A stretch of 64,000 nucleotides of DNA from Brucella anthropi ATCC 49188 (GTDB taxonomy: Bacteria > Pseudomonadota > Alphaproteobacteria > Rhizobiales > Rhizobiaceae), in assembly GCF_000017405.1 (NCBI RefSeq), contig NC_009668.1, positions 1 through 64,000 on the forward strand. The letters run 5' to 3'. This document shows, one piece after another, positions 53,801 to 61,276 of this stretch; positions within the stretch are counted from its first letter, which is position 1, and every line of letters begins with the position of its first letter. A model generated the notes under the pieces. The model saw only the letters and a program-made list of their open reading frames with translations. It was not told the origin of the DNA and searched no databases. A program made the position numbers and the translations under genes.

Positions 53801-55952
53801 AACTGCGCGTTTGCATGACTTGCCAGTCCGAACCGCCCTTCAGCATTACCTGCCCGGTAAGGAAGCCACCCAGCCCATCCATTACGGTCTGGCCTTTATT
53901 GCCGAATGCATCGGTCGCCGTGATTGTATACGGGGCAGTACTATTGCCGATCACATAGTCGAACGAACGGGTATTTTCGTAATCCGTTCCAACGGCTGTT
54001 GTAGCAGCTACAACGCGGCCAAGCTTGTCATAACTTGCCTGCGAGACAACGCCGAGGGCGTTGACGATTTCCGTAACACGACCTGTAAACCGTGAAGCCG
54101 TTTGCTTCTGACTGGTGCCGATGCCGTCGTGTGTCGTGACGGTTGTGGTGCGCGTGATTGTAGGGTCAGAGGGCGTCGTTTTCATAACCGCAGTGGTCAC
54201 ATAACTATCGGAAGCCTCTCCTTGCGGATAATGGGTCTCAACTGTCTGCAAAAGCCGTCCGAATTCGCTGCTGGTGCTGTCATACGTATATTCTATTTTT
54301 GCCAGAAGCTGATTGCCGCTGAAATGCCGTTCTTCAGCCTTGAGGACGGCATAGCTGTCGAGGCCGGCTGTTGTCGCCTGGGCGGGAAAATTATACTTCT
54401 CATAACGATATTGCACCACGTGGTTCTGAACATCGCTGTAAGATGTGGTCGCCGGCGTGGTGGTTTGTGTTTTGATGAAACGGGGAATGTTGCTTGTGAT
54501 ATTGAAGGGATTGGGATCGGCCGGGCAGCCGAGGCCATTTTTGTCATCTTGATCTTCGCCAGACGGCTCGTAATAAGCGTAAGTGATCTGTCCCAACGAA
54601 ACAGAGTTTTGGGCCGCATCCTGCTTGGTGGAACTTTGTGTCACCATGTTGCCGAAATCGTCATAGGTGAAACTGGCCGTTTCCTGGCGCGACTGGGTTA
54701 CAATTTTGCCGTTTTCTGTTGTGGTGCGGCTCCAGGTCGTCGTGCTTGCCGTAGGGAACTGGTAATTGGCGGGCTGGCCAGTCACTGGAGTATTCGCGGT
54801 TGTGTTATACGTCGTGGATTTGGTGACCGAGCAGTCTTTTTTCTTCGTCACCTGTGAAATCATTTGGTGAAAGCGGTTATAGGTTCGCGTAATAGTCGCT
54901 TTCACCTGATCGGCATCAGTGAATGTTTCTGCTGATTGATACGTGTACTCGTTCGCACAGTTTAAAAGCGTGTCCTGTGATGCGTCCCAGGAAAAGACAT
55001 TCGGCGCACCAAAACCAAGGAAATTGTTGCCGGTGCTGTCGGGATCATAATCATAGGTAAGCGTCAAATCGGGCTGTTGAGCCCCTCCACCTGGCTGGCG
55101 CGTGAACTGAGTGACATAAGGCAGCCTCAAATTTTGCATAGAGGTTGCATTCGTGGGAAAGCGGTGACCTGAGCTATAAGTGGCTGTTTCAATCAGACCG
55201 CCGGGGCTTGTCAGCTTGTATGCCCATTGGCCAGGCCACTTGGAGCCGAAGCCGGTATAATCTATTGCCCACTCCAAGGTCTTGTCTGACCCACCCAGTG
55301 CGTCACAACTCGCATTGAGCAAATAGCCATTATCAAATGATAGAGTGACATTGTATCCTTCTGTTGTTCCCGGCCGTACAGAAAGGACCGTCTGGAGACT
55401 GCTGGCATCAGGATACTTGATCGAAAGCAGAGATGTTCCTGCTTCATCCTGAATAGATTGCAAGCGCGGCGGGTTCTGGCTGTAATTCCAGCTCAGGGAG
55501 ACATAACGGCCTTCAGGGGAGAATATCTTTCGCGTCACCTTGACGGCATTGGCAGTGCCCGGCCCGTCAAGAAGCTCAACCGTGCCGTTCTTGTAAAGGA
55601 CTTTGTAGTTTTTGCCGTCATTCTGAAGCGAAACTGCCTGAAGCCTGTTTTGCTTCAGAATAAGATTCGTATCCGTATAATATTGTTCTCCACTCGATAA
55701 CGACAACAGTGTCTGCTGCGTGTCATAACTGGACAGGCCAATCGAAAATCCAATGCCGAAACCCATATTGCCCGTATTCTGAGGCGAGTAACTCAGCCCT
55801 AGGGGAATACTGGGACCTAGCAAGTCATTGGCGTTCAATGTGCCGATCGCCAGGTTGATCGTATACTGCCCCATGCGCGGGTCGACGTTACCCGAAAGCG
55901 CCGAAGCAAAATTCGTCGCCCTCGTGTAAAACTGAGATGCTAGACTGGTCAT
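50856..55952 (-). CDS. Large RHS/YD-repeat protein with RHS core and atypical C-terminal extension
   Basis: A 1698-residue protein. The N-terminus (MTSLASQFYTRATNFASALSGNVDPRMGQYTINLAIG) has no signal peptide, PAAR motif or transmembrane segment. Residues ~150-1400 contain YD repeats (TYDALDRV-, YDAFDRVIKTT-like), which in RHS and Tc-C proteins build a hollow beta-cocoon. The conserved RHS core at ~1401-1441 (RRFTAPDSLSPFGQGGINPYAYCAGDPINNTDPTGH) marks the usual self-cleavage point. The ~255-residue tail has a charged segment, a Gly/Ser/Asp/Ala/Pro tandem-repeat linker (~1530-1588) and a coiled-coil-like end finishing PPLPWEL. No known nuclease or deaminase motif is recognisable. No VgrG or immunity gene is nearby. 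Confidence 0.9.
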   Translation of the reverse strand: MTSLASQFYTRATNFASALSGNVDPRMGQYTINLAIGTLNANDLLGPSIPLGLSYSPQNTGNMGFGIGFSIGLSSYDTQQTLLSLSSGEQYYTDTNLILKQNRLQAVSLQNDGKNYKVLYKNGTVELLDGPGTANAVKVTRKIFSPEGRYVSLSWNYSQNPPRLQSIQDEAGTSLLSIKYPDASSLQTVLSVRPGTTEGYNVTLSFDNGYLLNASCDALGGSDKTLEWAIDYTGFGSKWPGQWAYKLTSPGGLIETATYSSGHRFPTNATSMQNLRLPYVTQFTRQPGGGAQQPDLTLTYDYDPDSTGNNFLGFGAPNVFSWDASQDTLLNCANEYTYQSAETFTDADQVKATITRTYNRFHQMISQVTKKKDCSVTKSTTYNTTANTPVTGQPANYQFPTASTTTWSRTTTENGKIVTQSRQETASFTYDDFGNMVTQSSTKQDAAQNSVSLGQITYAYYEPSGEDQDDKNGLGCPADPNPFNITSNIPRFIKTQTTTPATTSYSDVQNHVVQYRYEKYNFPAQATTAGLDSYAVLKAEERHFSGNQLLAKIEYTYDSTSSEFGRLLQTVETHYPQGEASDSYVTTAVMKTTPSDPTITRTTTVTTHDGIGTSQKQTASRFTGRVTEIVNALGVVSQASYDKLGRVVAATTAVGTDYENTRSFDYVIGNSTAPYTITATDAFGNKGQTVMDGLGGFLTGQVMLKGGSDWQVMQTRSYDDAGRLTSTTSKDFDLLTSTTFYGQITTSTNYDDWGNSDCTTALNIQHFASMDPIALTKAKYSVYEDSLYEDTTNDDKKTSKTVSTQDVSLYATHTALYPSDAASGASAYSTVTQKYDGWNRLRSSTDELGRTTTYDYDAFDRVIKTTLPQADGETSATVVTRAYSPDSPAQILIDICVNGVSMGKRVVDGLGRCTSQTSGGRSFTAAYDSDCGSLTAPASVTSPYGVTVDYIYQAELGGKLASKKIASSSVTGNTGPGADSKTLTYQKWTGALETATSTNAQGSSSISNTFEATGRLQSETFSQGGSAATAYAYTTAGKTKSYTDVTGVTWSIKNCDHYGRPTQVADTDVQLDLSYDVLGRLNCWKATDLSTGNKPTLTTTLAWDTLDREDTRTVTSSSSGNSWSLTSTYNVNHQLAGKTLKRNGNSVRVETYTYDARNRLTEYDCSGTEPAQDSKGLAIQKQTFTYDPYDNITQLSTTYQDKSYDQMLCAYDATDPCQLKTVTHIQTSSFGVTTMPVVTTLIYDEAGCLVNDGEGRIFTYDIGINCGALLSVTKAGQTSNLAHDPLGRLIDEDGTKLFYRGSTLVNQIQDANNVRFVAGPGGNLAQVRTGSNAGVWLSGADASGSILSVDSSNTSHPLTYGPHGEQSTDADDTSLLGYNGERKSVLLDGYHLGNGYRLYSPILRRFTAPDSLSPFGQGGINPYAYCAGDPINNTDPTGHIRVFKAIRKDVRRVERDVVDVEDKVLGPVAPVLNDAVRVGVQAAEVADGDEEPLVKDAEKAGDRALKDGAEDAAKDVDSDEPPAKKSRPDEPSGGAPSGSGSGDAPSGSGGGDAPSGSGGGDAPGGSGGGDAPGGSGGGDAPGGSGSDHVPEKNINQLHNERRKLLNQYSVANNDVESLSRELNYRANNLRPRFRDGMSREQIHDFHERSIFNYNDTQSRLTNRRNLLNRTTNSLIENTNQINSLKTDKFCLPPLPWEL
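51191..51358. repeat. 27-bp tandem repeats encoding a 9-residue linker unit
   Basis: About six copies of a 27-bp unit (plus strand approximately GCATCGCCACCGCCACTGCC plus ACCCGGG) encode repeated GGDAPGGSG/GGDAPSGSG in the RHS C-terminal region. Copies differ by only a few bases, so the copy number is likely variable between strains. Confidence 0.9.
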
Positions 55953-56286
55953 GAAATTTTACCTTCAATATTGATGTAAATATAGAACTCACATGTATAA
56001 ATTTACTGCATATAGTATATTGGAGTTCTGTTATGGATTAGATCATCTGACAATTGTATGAGGCGGCTTGAAGCCAAACGAAAAGGCCGAATCTCCGATA
56101 TCAAGTCCGCTGACCGACTTCCGCTCAGCCATTATTCGCCTAGGTGCCTCAGCGCCCATGATCGATGTTGATGACGACGGTCTGAAGGATAGGCTGGCGT
56201 CATCGCGCGCATAAAACTCGTGCGATGACTGCTTTACAGGTCGTCCCTATCTACTTACAGGTATCAAGTGATACGGTTCGGGACCT
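55953..56286. other. Gap between RHS gene and upstream partner
   Basis: 334 bp with no firm gene. A plus-strand open stretch from TTG 56068 to the stop at 56214 encodes 48 residues (ending DVDDDGLKDRLASSRA) that look coding-like and may be a fragment of a lost gene. Perfect dyad GTATCA-AG-TGATAC lies near 56260-56275. Confidence 0.35.
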
Positions 56287-56358
56287 CTATTTGGCATCCA
56301 GTTTGCTCTTAATGGCTTTATCGAAATAACCATTCGACCATTGCCGTACCTTCGTCAT
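56287..56358 (-). CDS. Possible 23-codon leader or remnant overlapping the 558-residue gene
   Basis: ATG at 56358 overlaps the stop of the upstream gene (ATGA) and opens a 23-residue frame (MTKVRQWSNGYFDKAIKSKL plus DAK). The ATGA overlap and sensible amino-acid composition suggest a translationally coupled tiny protein or the stub of a truncated gene. There is no independent evidence for expression. Confidence 0.25.
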   Translation of the reverse strand: MTKVRQWSNGYFDKAIKSKLDAK

Positions 56359-58031
56359 GTATCAGAGATGAACCAGACCGTGGTTCCCTTCTGGGGGTCC
56401 ATCCCGGTGCTGGAATAAGCTCCCAAATAAACATTATAATAGCCACTATTTTCATCCGAAATGACTTGTGACATATCCACTGTCAGGTAAAGTTCTTCTT
56501 CTTGGTTGTATATTGCAAATGCTTGTGAAGGCCATATTGGTAAAAAGCTATATAATATGTTTTGTTGCCAGTTATACTGAATATCGGTAGAATAAAAAGA
56601 CAATGTTAGGCTAGGAATTACAGGGTTACTGTTTCCATTTGGAATGTATTGGATTTCTGTTTCAATCATGTACTGGTTTGTTTGTACGTTATTTATATAA
56701 AATGAAAGAGAATTATAGGTATAATAATACCAACTGGAAGTATTAGGATTTGCAACTATACTGTCTTTGACGATAAGATTTTTTGTCGGCTGATTTCCAT
56801 TCAATTGTAAGCATGCGTATAACCCCGCTGGGGTTTTCATGGACATGGAGCCTTTTCGGTGATAAGTATTAATAGCGCCGGGGGTGCCGGATGGAATGGC
56901 GATGGCCGTCCATGCGGGCGTGTTTGGAGGTGGGGCCGCCAGATCCGTATAGATCGGAAGAGCGACTGAAGGGGCAAAAGCCCCAGAATTTCCGAACGGA
57001 TCATAAGCTGTAATGATATAGTCGCAAGTCATGTCAGTGAAATTTCCAGGCACATCACGTACAAGACTTGGGCTGAATATCAGCGTACCTCTTATGGTTT
57101 TGAGATTTGCCATAGTAATATCAATAGACATGTAATCTGTGTAGCCGGTAATTTTTATACCTTGTTGTGAATCGGCGTTCTGTGGCCATATATATGCTGT
57201 CGTATTGTAGCCATTTTTAGATTTATTAGCGTAAGGTGCAAAGCCAGGTGGATAATTTAATGCGATATTCAGCATTTCTACATTGGGATATATTCGATAG
57301 ATAACAGATTCCTCTATATTTAAAGTAATTCCAAAATTATACTGACGCCATATCTGTGGAGAGAAATCTGTATAATTGGTTGGTGGGGTTGCCGAGAAGC
57401 TGTCAGTCTCACCATCGTGATATTTATGTTCCAGAGTGCAAGAAAAATCACCTGCTCCATACACTCGGGGAGATTGTGCTATAATTTCTTTTGGACCATT
57501 GTTGCCTAAATTAGACAATCCGTTCCTATAGTACTTAAGAAGATCACCATCAGTGGGCTGTATCTGAACGCCGAGCGCAAGAGTAGGTGGATTGGGGTTC
57601 GTTGCATTGCATAGAATATAGAACGTTACGCAACTTTGGGAGCTGTCATCAATTTGCCTCGACGAAGCCCCTGTACCTGGGGTTATAAAATCGTTGGCCG
57701 TTTGGGTTTGGGCCCAACTCTTGAAGTTCTGAAATTCAGGGGACGAAACAGGGTTATCAGGCGTTGGCGGTGTCGCTAGAAATAGTATTTCCATACCTGT
57801 ATTATAGTCGATCAACCGGGTAGCTGAATTTAGGATGTCTTGAGGAGCGGAAGCTGGTATTGGTGCATTTCCCGGCCCATTTGAATAAGTAGGTGTGAAC
57901 CAGACATCGACACGCACCATATTATAACCATTGGAATAGAGAGTTTGACTGTAATCTGGATCTATTTCAAGGTTAGTGACAGAATCCCATAACATGGCGC
58001 CGTCATTCAATTCGCGATATTTTTTAAACAT
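56355..58031 (-). CDS. Unrecognised 558-residue protein upstream of the RHS gene
   Basis: A large protein of unknown function, rich in Tyr, Asn, Thr, Ser and Pro, with no signal peptide or transmembrane segment. It begins MFKKYRELNDGAMLWDSVTNLEIDPDYSQTLYSNGYNMVRV. Middle and C-terminal parts look like beta-sandwich modules (TCDYIITAYDPFGNSGAFAPSVALPIYTDLAAPPP; LYLTVDMSQVISDENSGYYNVYLGAYSSTG). The DNA is visibly AT-richer than its surroundings, suggesting horizontal acquisition. It is 402 bp upstream of, and co-oriented with, the RHS gene, so the two may act together. I recognise no family and assign no function. Confidence 0.75.
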   Translation of the reverse strand: MFKKYRELNDGAMLWDSVTNLEIDPDYSQTLYSNGYNMVRVDVWFTPTYSNGPGNAPIPASAPQDILNSATRLIDYNTGMEILFLATPPTPDNPVSSPEFQNFKSWAQTQTANDFITPGTGASSRQIDDSSQSCVTFYILCNATNPNPPTLALGVQIQPTDGDLLKYYRNGLSNLGNNGPKEIIAQSPRVYGAGDFSCTLEHKYHDGETDSFSATPPTNYTDFSPQIWRQYNFGITLNIEESVIYRIYPNVEMLNIALNYPPGFAPYANKSKNGYNTTAYIWPQNADSQQGIKITGYTDYMSIDITMANLKTIRGTLIFSPSLVRDVPGNFTDMTCDYIITAYDPFGNSGAFAPSVALPIYTDLAAPPPNTPAWTAIAIPSGTPGAINTYHRKGSMSMKTPAGLYACLQLNGNQPTKNLIVKDSIVANPNTSSWYYYTYNSLSFYINNVQTNQYMIETEIQYIPNGNSNPVIPSLTLSFYSTDIQYNWQQNILYSFLPIWPSQAFAIYNQEEELYLTVDMSQVISDENSGYYNVYLGAYSSTGMDPQKGTTVWFISDT

Positions 58032-58456
58032 TAGTTTCCAATCTGCTTTAATGAATTAATAATAATACTATAATATTAAGTATATTTTATTTCTGCATCG
58101 TAATAGTTTGATAGGCATCTTTATTTAAATATCTTCTCGTATTTTTAATACTAGCATGGTTTAATATTAGAGATAACTGTTATTAATTCGGGTTTCGATA
58201 TAGTGAACGCGCACTGTAACTCTACTCGCATAAAGCCGACCTTGGTATCGCGGTGCTTCGGATCAGAGCTTCAACCGCGAACTGCATTTGAAATGAAATG
58301 CGGCTTTCCGATCAGGCGCTGACATAGAGTATGGCAGCATCTACGATCATTCATCAATATTGTTGAACGATATCTTCCATGTTAGAACTTGTCCGTCATA
58401 GAATACGCGGTGGCGTATCGTGGCGATCCAAACGCAAGAGAACGACAGAGCGCTTC
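58032..58456. other. Gene-free region, AT-rich near the 558-residue gene
   Basis: 425 bp between divergent genes. The first ~170 bp are strongly AT-rich and likely hold the promoter for the 558-residue gene. GC content returns to normal after about 58200, which probably marks the island edge. No repeats or integrase remnants were seen. Confidence 0.45.
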
Positions 58457-59317
58457 ATGAAGATAAATTCGATCGCGCCGCGGCCTGCCGATGCCGCTGC
58501 TCGCATGGCCGTCAAACCAGTGATCTGTTATCCGGTCGATACGCTGCCACGACCTGATCTCGATGCCTATCGCGCCCTTCGCGACAAACTTGTTCTTGTC
58601 GAGCGCATCACCGTGCAGCCGAGGGATGCAGAGTGCTGGTCCGTTCCGGCCGGGCATTTCTGCCGTATCGTATGCAGCGAGGGACCGCAGGTCGGTGATC
58701 TCAACCTGTTCAATGCGGACGACCTCAACGAGAAATTCTATAGCGGCAAGACGCGCGCGCTCAACGGAACCCATGTGGGGCTGGGAGACCAGCTGTTCTC
58801 CAGTTTTCCTTACTTGCGTCCGATGGCCACCATCACTCACGACAGTCTGGACTGGTATGGTTTCGACGAATTTGGCGGTGCGGTGCATGACGTGATCGGC
58901 ACGCGCTGCGATCCTTATACCAATAATCTTCTGAGTCATGGCGGGCAGTACCATCACTGCTGCCATTCCAACCTTACGCGCGCTTTTGCGAAGCAGACGG
59001 GCAAGCCGCTGCACGAGGCCGAAACCTATATTCACGACGTGCTCAATGTGTTCATGTGCACGGGCTTCACCCGGGATACTGGGCAATATTTCATGAAGGC
59101 AAGCCCTGTGCGACCGGGCGACTATCTGGAATTCTTTGCCGAGATCAATCTTCTTGGCTGTCTGTCAGCCTGTCCCGGGGGAGACTGTTCGGCGGAACAT
59201 TCTTCCGATACTGCCGCCTGCTATCCGATGGTGGTAGAGATTTACAAGCCAGAACGTCTGCCGGAAGGCTGGGCGGCGCCCGCTCTCAACGGATATGATC
59301 GCACACACGGTTTCTGA
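58457..59317 (+). CDS. DUF1989 (urea carboxylase-associated family) protein
   Basis: A 286-residue cytoplasmic protein. RITVQPRDAECWSVPAGHFCRIVCSEGPQVGDLNLFNADDLNEKF, GLGDQLFSSFPYLRPMATITHDS and LGCLSACPGGDCSAEHSSDTAACYPMVVEIYKPE match the DUF1989 pattern, found beside urea carboxylase, amidase and aminomethyltransferase genes. The His/Cys cluster HHCCHSN and later CP/CYP motifs may bind metal. The biochemical role of the family is poorly defined. I chose ATG 58457; the frame is open to 58379 but lacks a better start. It is convergent with the EctC/amidase cluster and separated by a bidirectional terminator. Confidence 0.8.
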   Translation: MKINSIAPRPADAAARMAVKPVICYPVDTLPRPDLDAYRALRDKLVLVERITVQPRDAECWSVPAGHFCRIVCSEGPQVGDLNLFNADDLNEKFYSGKTRALNGTHVGLGDQLFSSFPYLRPMATITHDSLDWYGFDEFGGAVHDVIGTRCDPYTNNLLSHGGQYHHCCHSNLTRAFAKQTGKPLHEAETYIHDVLNVFMCTGFTRDTGQYFMKASPVRPGDYLEFFAEINLLGCLSACPGGDCSAEHSSDTAACYPMVVEIYKPERLPEGWAAPALNGYDRTHGF

Positions 59318-59335
59318 ACCAATAGCAGATCAACA

Positions 59336-59363
59336 AAAACGCCGCGATCAATCGCGGCGTTTT
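59336..59363. terminator. Bidirectional rho-independent terminator
   Basis: AAAACGCCGCGAT (59336-59348) and ATCGCGGCGTTTT (59351-59363) form a perfect 13-bp stem with A and T runs on either side, exactly between the convergent DUF1989 and ectC genes. Confidence 0.92.
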
Positions 59364-59389
59364 CTTTCGATTGCGGAGAATTCGACGCT

Positions 59390-59776
59390 TCAGTCGGCGG
59401 GAGCGTAACTGCCATCTTCGCGGTGCACTTCATTGCCAGCCAGCGGTGGCGTGAAAACGCAGACCAGCACGAGGTCGCCCTTGGTGGCGCGCAGAATATG
59501 CGGGTCGTTTTCGTTCAGCGCATAGATGGTGCCGGGGCGGATCGGAAACACTTCGCCGCTCAGCTTGTGTTCGACTTCGCCTTCACCGGAAAAACAATAA
59601 TTGGTTTCGAAGTGGTTCTTGTAGTGCAGGTGCAGTTCAGCGCCTTCCTTGACGCGGGTCTCGTGGACCGAATGGCCCATGCCGTCGTCACGCACGATCA
59701 TGCGGCGGCTTTCCCAACCGGGTCCGGAAGCATCGCGTGCGGTGCCTGCGATTTCATCGGATGTCACGACAATCAT
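59390..59776 (-). CDS. ectC: Solitary ectoine synthase-like protein (EctC family)
   Basis: A 128-residue cupin matching EctC in length and wording: MIVVTSDEIAGTARDASGPGWESRRMIVRDDGMGHSVHETRV, HLHYKNHFETNYCFSGEGEVEHKLSGEVFPIRPGTIYALNENDPHILRA, ACVF-like LVCVFTPPLAGNEVHREDGSY. The three residues described as iron ligands in EctC (Glu57, Tyr85, His93) are present at the same positions. EctC cyclises N-gamma-acetyl-diaminobutyrate to ectoine. However, ectA and ectB are absent here and the neighbours are an amidase, a GntR regulator and an amino-acid ABC transporter. Ribosome site GAGGAG lies 6 bp before the start. A related ring-forming or ring-opening reaction in catabolism is possible. Confidence 0.88.
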   Translation of the reverse strand: MIVVTSDEIAGTARDASGPGWESRRMIVRDDGMGHSVHETRVKEGAELHLHYKNHFETNYCFSGEGEVEHKLSGEVFPIRPGTIYALNENDPHILRATKGDLVLVCVFTPPLAGNEVHREDGSYAPAD

Positions 59777-59810
59777 AGTATTCTCCTCATTTCAGTGTCA
59801 AAAAAGGCTG

Positions 59811-61142
59811 TTAAAACTTGGCGGCCAGCGGCTCGAGTACTTCTGCGATGGCCAGTAGCGTCTCGTCCTCGCCGCGCAGTCCGGTCAGCATGAGACCGGC
59901 AGGGTGCTTCCCGATTGGTAGCGATATGCTGGGCAGATCAAGACGATTGGCGAATTCTGTCAGCGAGAATGCACGCCGGTTGAGCGCCAGATAGGTTTCC
60001 TCGTCTGCAAGCGTGGCCAAGGCGGGCGGCAGCATAGGAACGGTCGGCAGAATGAAACCGTCAAAACCCTCGATTTCCGCGTCGAACTGCTCACGGCAGG
60101 CAGCAAGGGCGTTCAATGCATTCACATAGAGATAGGCGGGATTTTCCCGACCTTTTTGAATGCGCGTTCCGACCAAGGGATCGTAACTGTCGAAATCGAC
60201 GGCGAGCCGCTCGCGATGAAGCGCGTAAGCCTCGGCACCGATCATCCCGCCATCGACGGCAATCCTGGCACTCTCGATCAAGCTTGGAAGTTCGATATCC
60301 TGGACGACAATTCCTGCTGCTTCCAGAGCGGACCGGCAAGCCCCGAAAAGATCTTCAACGGTATTGTCGAGAGCGGTTTCCGAAAGCAGGCGGGGAACTG
60401 CCAGTCTTATCTGCTTTGAGCGCCGCGGTTTCCTTGCCGGGATGCCGGTGGCAACATCATCGATCAGGCGACAATGGGCGACGGAAGTGCTGATGATCCC
60501 CGGCACGTCAAAGCTGGTCGACAACCAGTGCATTCCATCGGTTTCGTAGCGTCCGCGGCTTGGTTTGAAGCCCACGACGCCACAGAAAGCCGCTGGAATG
60601 CGCGCTGAACCGCTGGTATCGGAGCAGATGGCGAAATCGCTATATCCGCGCGCGACGGCCACCGCTGCACCAGAACTAGAGCCGCCGGCGATTGCCTCTC
60701 CGGCAGGGTCGAGCGGTGTGCGTGGCGTGCCGAAATGTGTGTTGACCCCCAGCGCGCCATAAGCGAATTCGGTCATGTTTGTCTGCGCGAGCAGTGTTGC
60801 GCCACCCATGCGAAGCCTGCGCACCAGAGCGGCGCTTGCACTTGCAGGAGCCGCCTCTTGTAACGCTTTCGAACCACAGCTTGTCACCCAGCCTTCTGTG
60901 TCGAAGCAGGCCTTGACCGTCATCGTCAGTCCTGCAAGCGGCGGGAGTTCACGATTGGTTTCACTGAGCGCTTGCCAATGGCCGAGCTCGGTGCGGGCCG
61001 CCTCGAACCGCCGGTTGAGAAAAATCTCTCGCGCATCCCAGTCCCGCGCCGCGTAGTCGGACAGCGCCAGGTCGAGCTTTTCAACCCGGTTGCAAGCCAT
61101 GGCAGATCCCAATCCGGATTTGTCTTGCGGATCGTGTTTCAT
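59811..61142 (-). CDS. Amidase signature-family enzyme
   Basis: A 443-residue cytoplasmic amidohydrolase. The Ser-Ser-Lys triad is visible: Lys in LAGLTMTVKACFDTEG (~residue 78), Ser in GGSSSGAAVAVARG and the nucleophile Ser in DTSGSARIPAAFCGVVGFKPSRGR (~residue 180). The family hydrolyses amides, including carbamoyl and N-acyl compounds. It is 34 bp upstream of ectC and co-transcribed with it. A substrate related to the imported compound is likely. The start at 61142 is used; an internal ATG (MACNRVEKLDLAL, about 61100) would also give a complete enzyme. Confidence 0.88.
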   Translation of the reverse strand: MKHDPQDKSGLGSAMACNRVEKLDLALSDYAARDWDAREIFLNRRFEAARTELGHWQALSETNRELPPLAGLTMTVKACFDTEGWVTSCGSKALQEAAPASASAALVRRLRMGGATLLAQTNMTEFAYGALGVNTHFGTPRTPLDPAGEAIAGGSSSGAAVAVARGYSDFAICSDTSGSARIPAAFCGVVGFKPSRGRYETDGMHWLSTSFDVPGIISTSVAHCRLIDDVATGIPARKPRRSKQIRLAVPRLLSETALDNTVEDLFGACRSALEAAGIVVQDIELPSLIESARIAVDGGMIGAEAYALHRERLAVDFDSYDPLVGTRIQKGRENPAYLYVNALNALAACREQFDAEIEGFDGFILPTVPMLPPALATLADEETYLALNRRAFSLTEFANRLDLPSISLPIGKHPAGLMLTGLRGEDETLLAIAEVLEPLAAKF

Positions 61143-61160
61143 AAAGCATGTCCCGTTAGA

Positions 61161-61259
61161 GCATAATCCGACCGAAGTGAAACGAGGATCGATAAGATTA
61201 TGCTTGAAATATAAGAGGTTAGAGCGCCGATCTGCTTCAATCGAAGCGAAACGCGCTCT
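61161..61259. repeat. Two intergenic palindromes between GntR and amidase genes
   Basis: GCATAATC (61161-61168) pairs with GATTATGC (61196-61203). AGAGCGC (61221-61227) pairs with GCGCTCT (61253-61259), with an inner GCTTC/GAAGC pair. They fill most of the 134-bp gap. They resemble dispersed intergenic palindromes of this bacterial group. They could terminate, stabilise or regulate the message. Confidence 0.6.
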
Positions 61260-61276
61260 ATCGCAATCGGCTGCGA

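Noticed and set aside
50856..55952. Type VI secretion RHS effector
   Set aside because: No PAAR domain, transmembrane region, VgrG, chaperone or immunity gene is visible in or beside the gene, so delivery by type VI secretion is unsupported.
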